Origin: Oscillospiraceae bacterium
GTDB lineage: Bacteria; Bacillota; Clostridia; Saccharofermentanales; Saccharofermentanaceae
Direction: 5' to 3'
DNA length: 6,000 bases
Assembly (NCBI GenBank): GCA_902803695.1
Contig: CADCQX010000384.1
Coordinates: 1-6,000, forward strand
The notes under the pieces: generated by a model
Seen by the model: only the letters and a program-made list of their open reading frames with translations
Databases searched by the model: none
What the model was told of the DNA's origin: nothing
Made by a program: the position numbers and the translations under genes
In this document: positions 5,631 through 6,000 of the stretch, one piece after another
How positions within the stretch are numbered: position 1 is the stretch's first letter
How the letters are laid out: each line of letters starts with the position of its first letter

Positions 5631-6000
5631 TCAATATTCACTCGAGAATGAAGTGACCAGAGTGTAGAATGCTCTGCACAAAGCCACTGCTTCCGGTGAA
5701 TAGTTACTGCTCTCGTTTATGATGCGTGTCGCATAGTTTATAGGCCTTAAGTACATGTCGATATCATTTGTCTCATTCTCGTCATACCAGGCGTAAACTT
5801 GAATAGAATTCATCATCCGGGTCATCGAAATATTATCGATCGTAAGGCACAGATACTTACCGCCGCTGACCTTCTTGACGGAAGTGGTGAAATAACCGGA
5901 ACAGCTCAGATGGATCTTATCGATATCAGCACCGTTCTCAGGCTTAAAGTACAACTTCAAGGAAGGCGTTCCCTTAAATGACATTGTCCATGCGTAGAAA
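5631..6000 (-). CDS. C-terminal part of a probable large surface or secreted protein (runs off right edge)
   Basis: The minus-strand frame is open from the window edge to TGA 5633-5631, giving the last 122 residues. A Met at 5984 is internal: it has no ribosome binding site and the frame continues upstream (FYAWTM). The first 85 or so residues look beta-rich (YAW...LKLYFKPENG, then YFTTSVKKVSGGKYLCLTIDNI, then IQVYAWYDENE), and the end is a helix, YSPEAVALCRAFYTLVTSFSSEY. This order, a beta domain and then a helix of the form SPEAxxLCRAxYxLxxxxSxxY at the extreme C terminus, resembles the tail of large extracellular proteins of Clostridia, where related ends read like LKNLVKALYLYNQAA. The match is from memory and unnamed. 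The gene lies 13 bases upstream of the 37-residue peptide and is surely in the same transcript. Confidence 0.72.
   Translation of the reverse strand, partial: FYAWTMSFKGTPSLKLYFKPENGADIDKIHLSCSGYFTTSVKKVSGGKYLCLTIDNISMTRMMNSIQVYAWYDENETNDIDMYLRPINYATRIINESSNYSPEAVALCRAFYTLVTSFSSEY

Noticed and set aside
5392..5656. Two plus-strand frames across the peptide operon end
   Set aside because: They run through a terminator hairpin and opposite the supported minus-strand peptide, and their compositions are not protein-like.
5631..5984. The last frame as a complete 117-residue gene starting at ATG 5984
   Set aside because: The frame is open to the window edge and no Shine-Dalgarno sequence precedes this Met, so it is internal to a larger protein.

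Overview
The window looks like a piece of chromosome from an anaerobic, Gram-positive, Clostridia-type bacterium (Lachnospiraceae/Oscillospiraceae/Saccharofermentans-like). This is inferred from three things: AGGAGG-type ribosome binding sites, a lipobox-bearing solute-binding protein, and a secreted leucine-rich-repeat protein ending in DUF4214 repeats, an architecture common in gut and rumen Clostridia. Base composition is moderate. No tRNA, rRNA, CRISPR array, insertion sequence or phage gene was seen. Every supported gene is on the minus strand, so the text below runs from high to low coordinates.

Region 1 (6000-5434): the C-terminal part of a probably large surface or secreted protein enters from the right edge. 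After 13 bases it is followed by a 37-residue acidic peptide gene with its own ribosome binding site, and then by a strong hairpin terminator embedded in a larger nested inverted repeat. This two-gene unit is the least explained part of the window.

Region 2 (5424-2157): a likely promoter precedes a three-gene cluster. It encodes (a) a 680-residue secreted protein with a signal peptide, a calcium-loop-like motif, about a dozen 21-residue LRRs and four DUF4214 units; (b) a 212-residue cytoplasmic protein with a zincin HExxH motif and no family I can name; and (c) a 155-residue HD-domain phosphohydrolase. The gaps are 46 and 11 bases, so co-transcription is likely, but the shared purpose is unknown.

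Region 3 (2160-920): alanine dehydrogenase (ald) has all expected catalytic residues. A candidate promoter overlaps the stop codon of the HD gene, and a textbook intrinsic terminator follows ald.

Region 4 (923-1): the N-terminal 281 residues of an ABC-transporter solute-binding lipoprotein run off the left edge. Its candidate promoter abuts, and partly overlaps, the T-tract of the ald terminator. A plausible overall picture is a locus for surface interaction and nutrient capture beside amino-acid metabolism, but only ald has a firmly assigned reaction.
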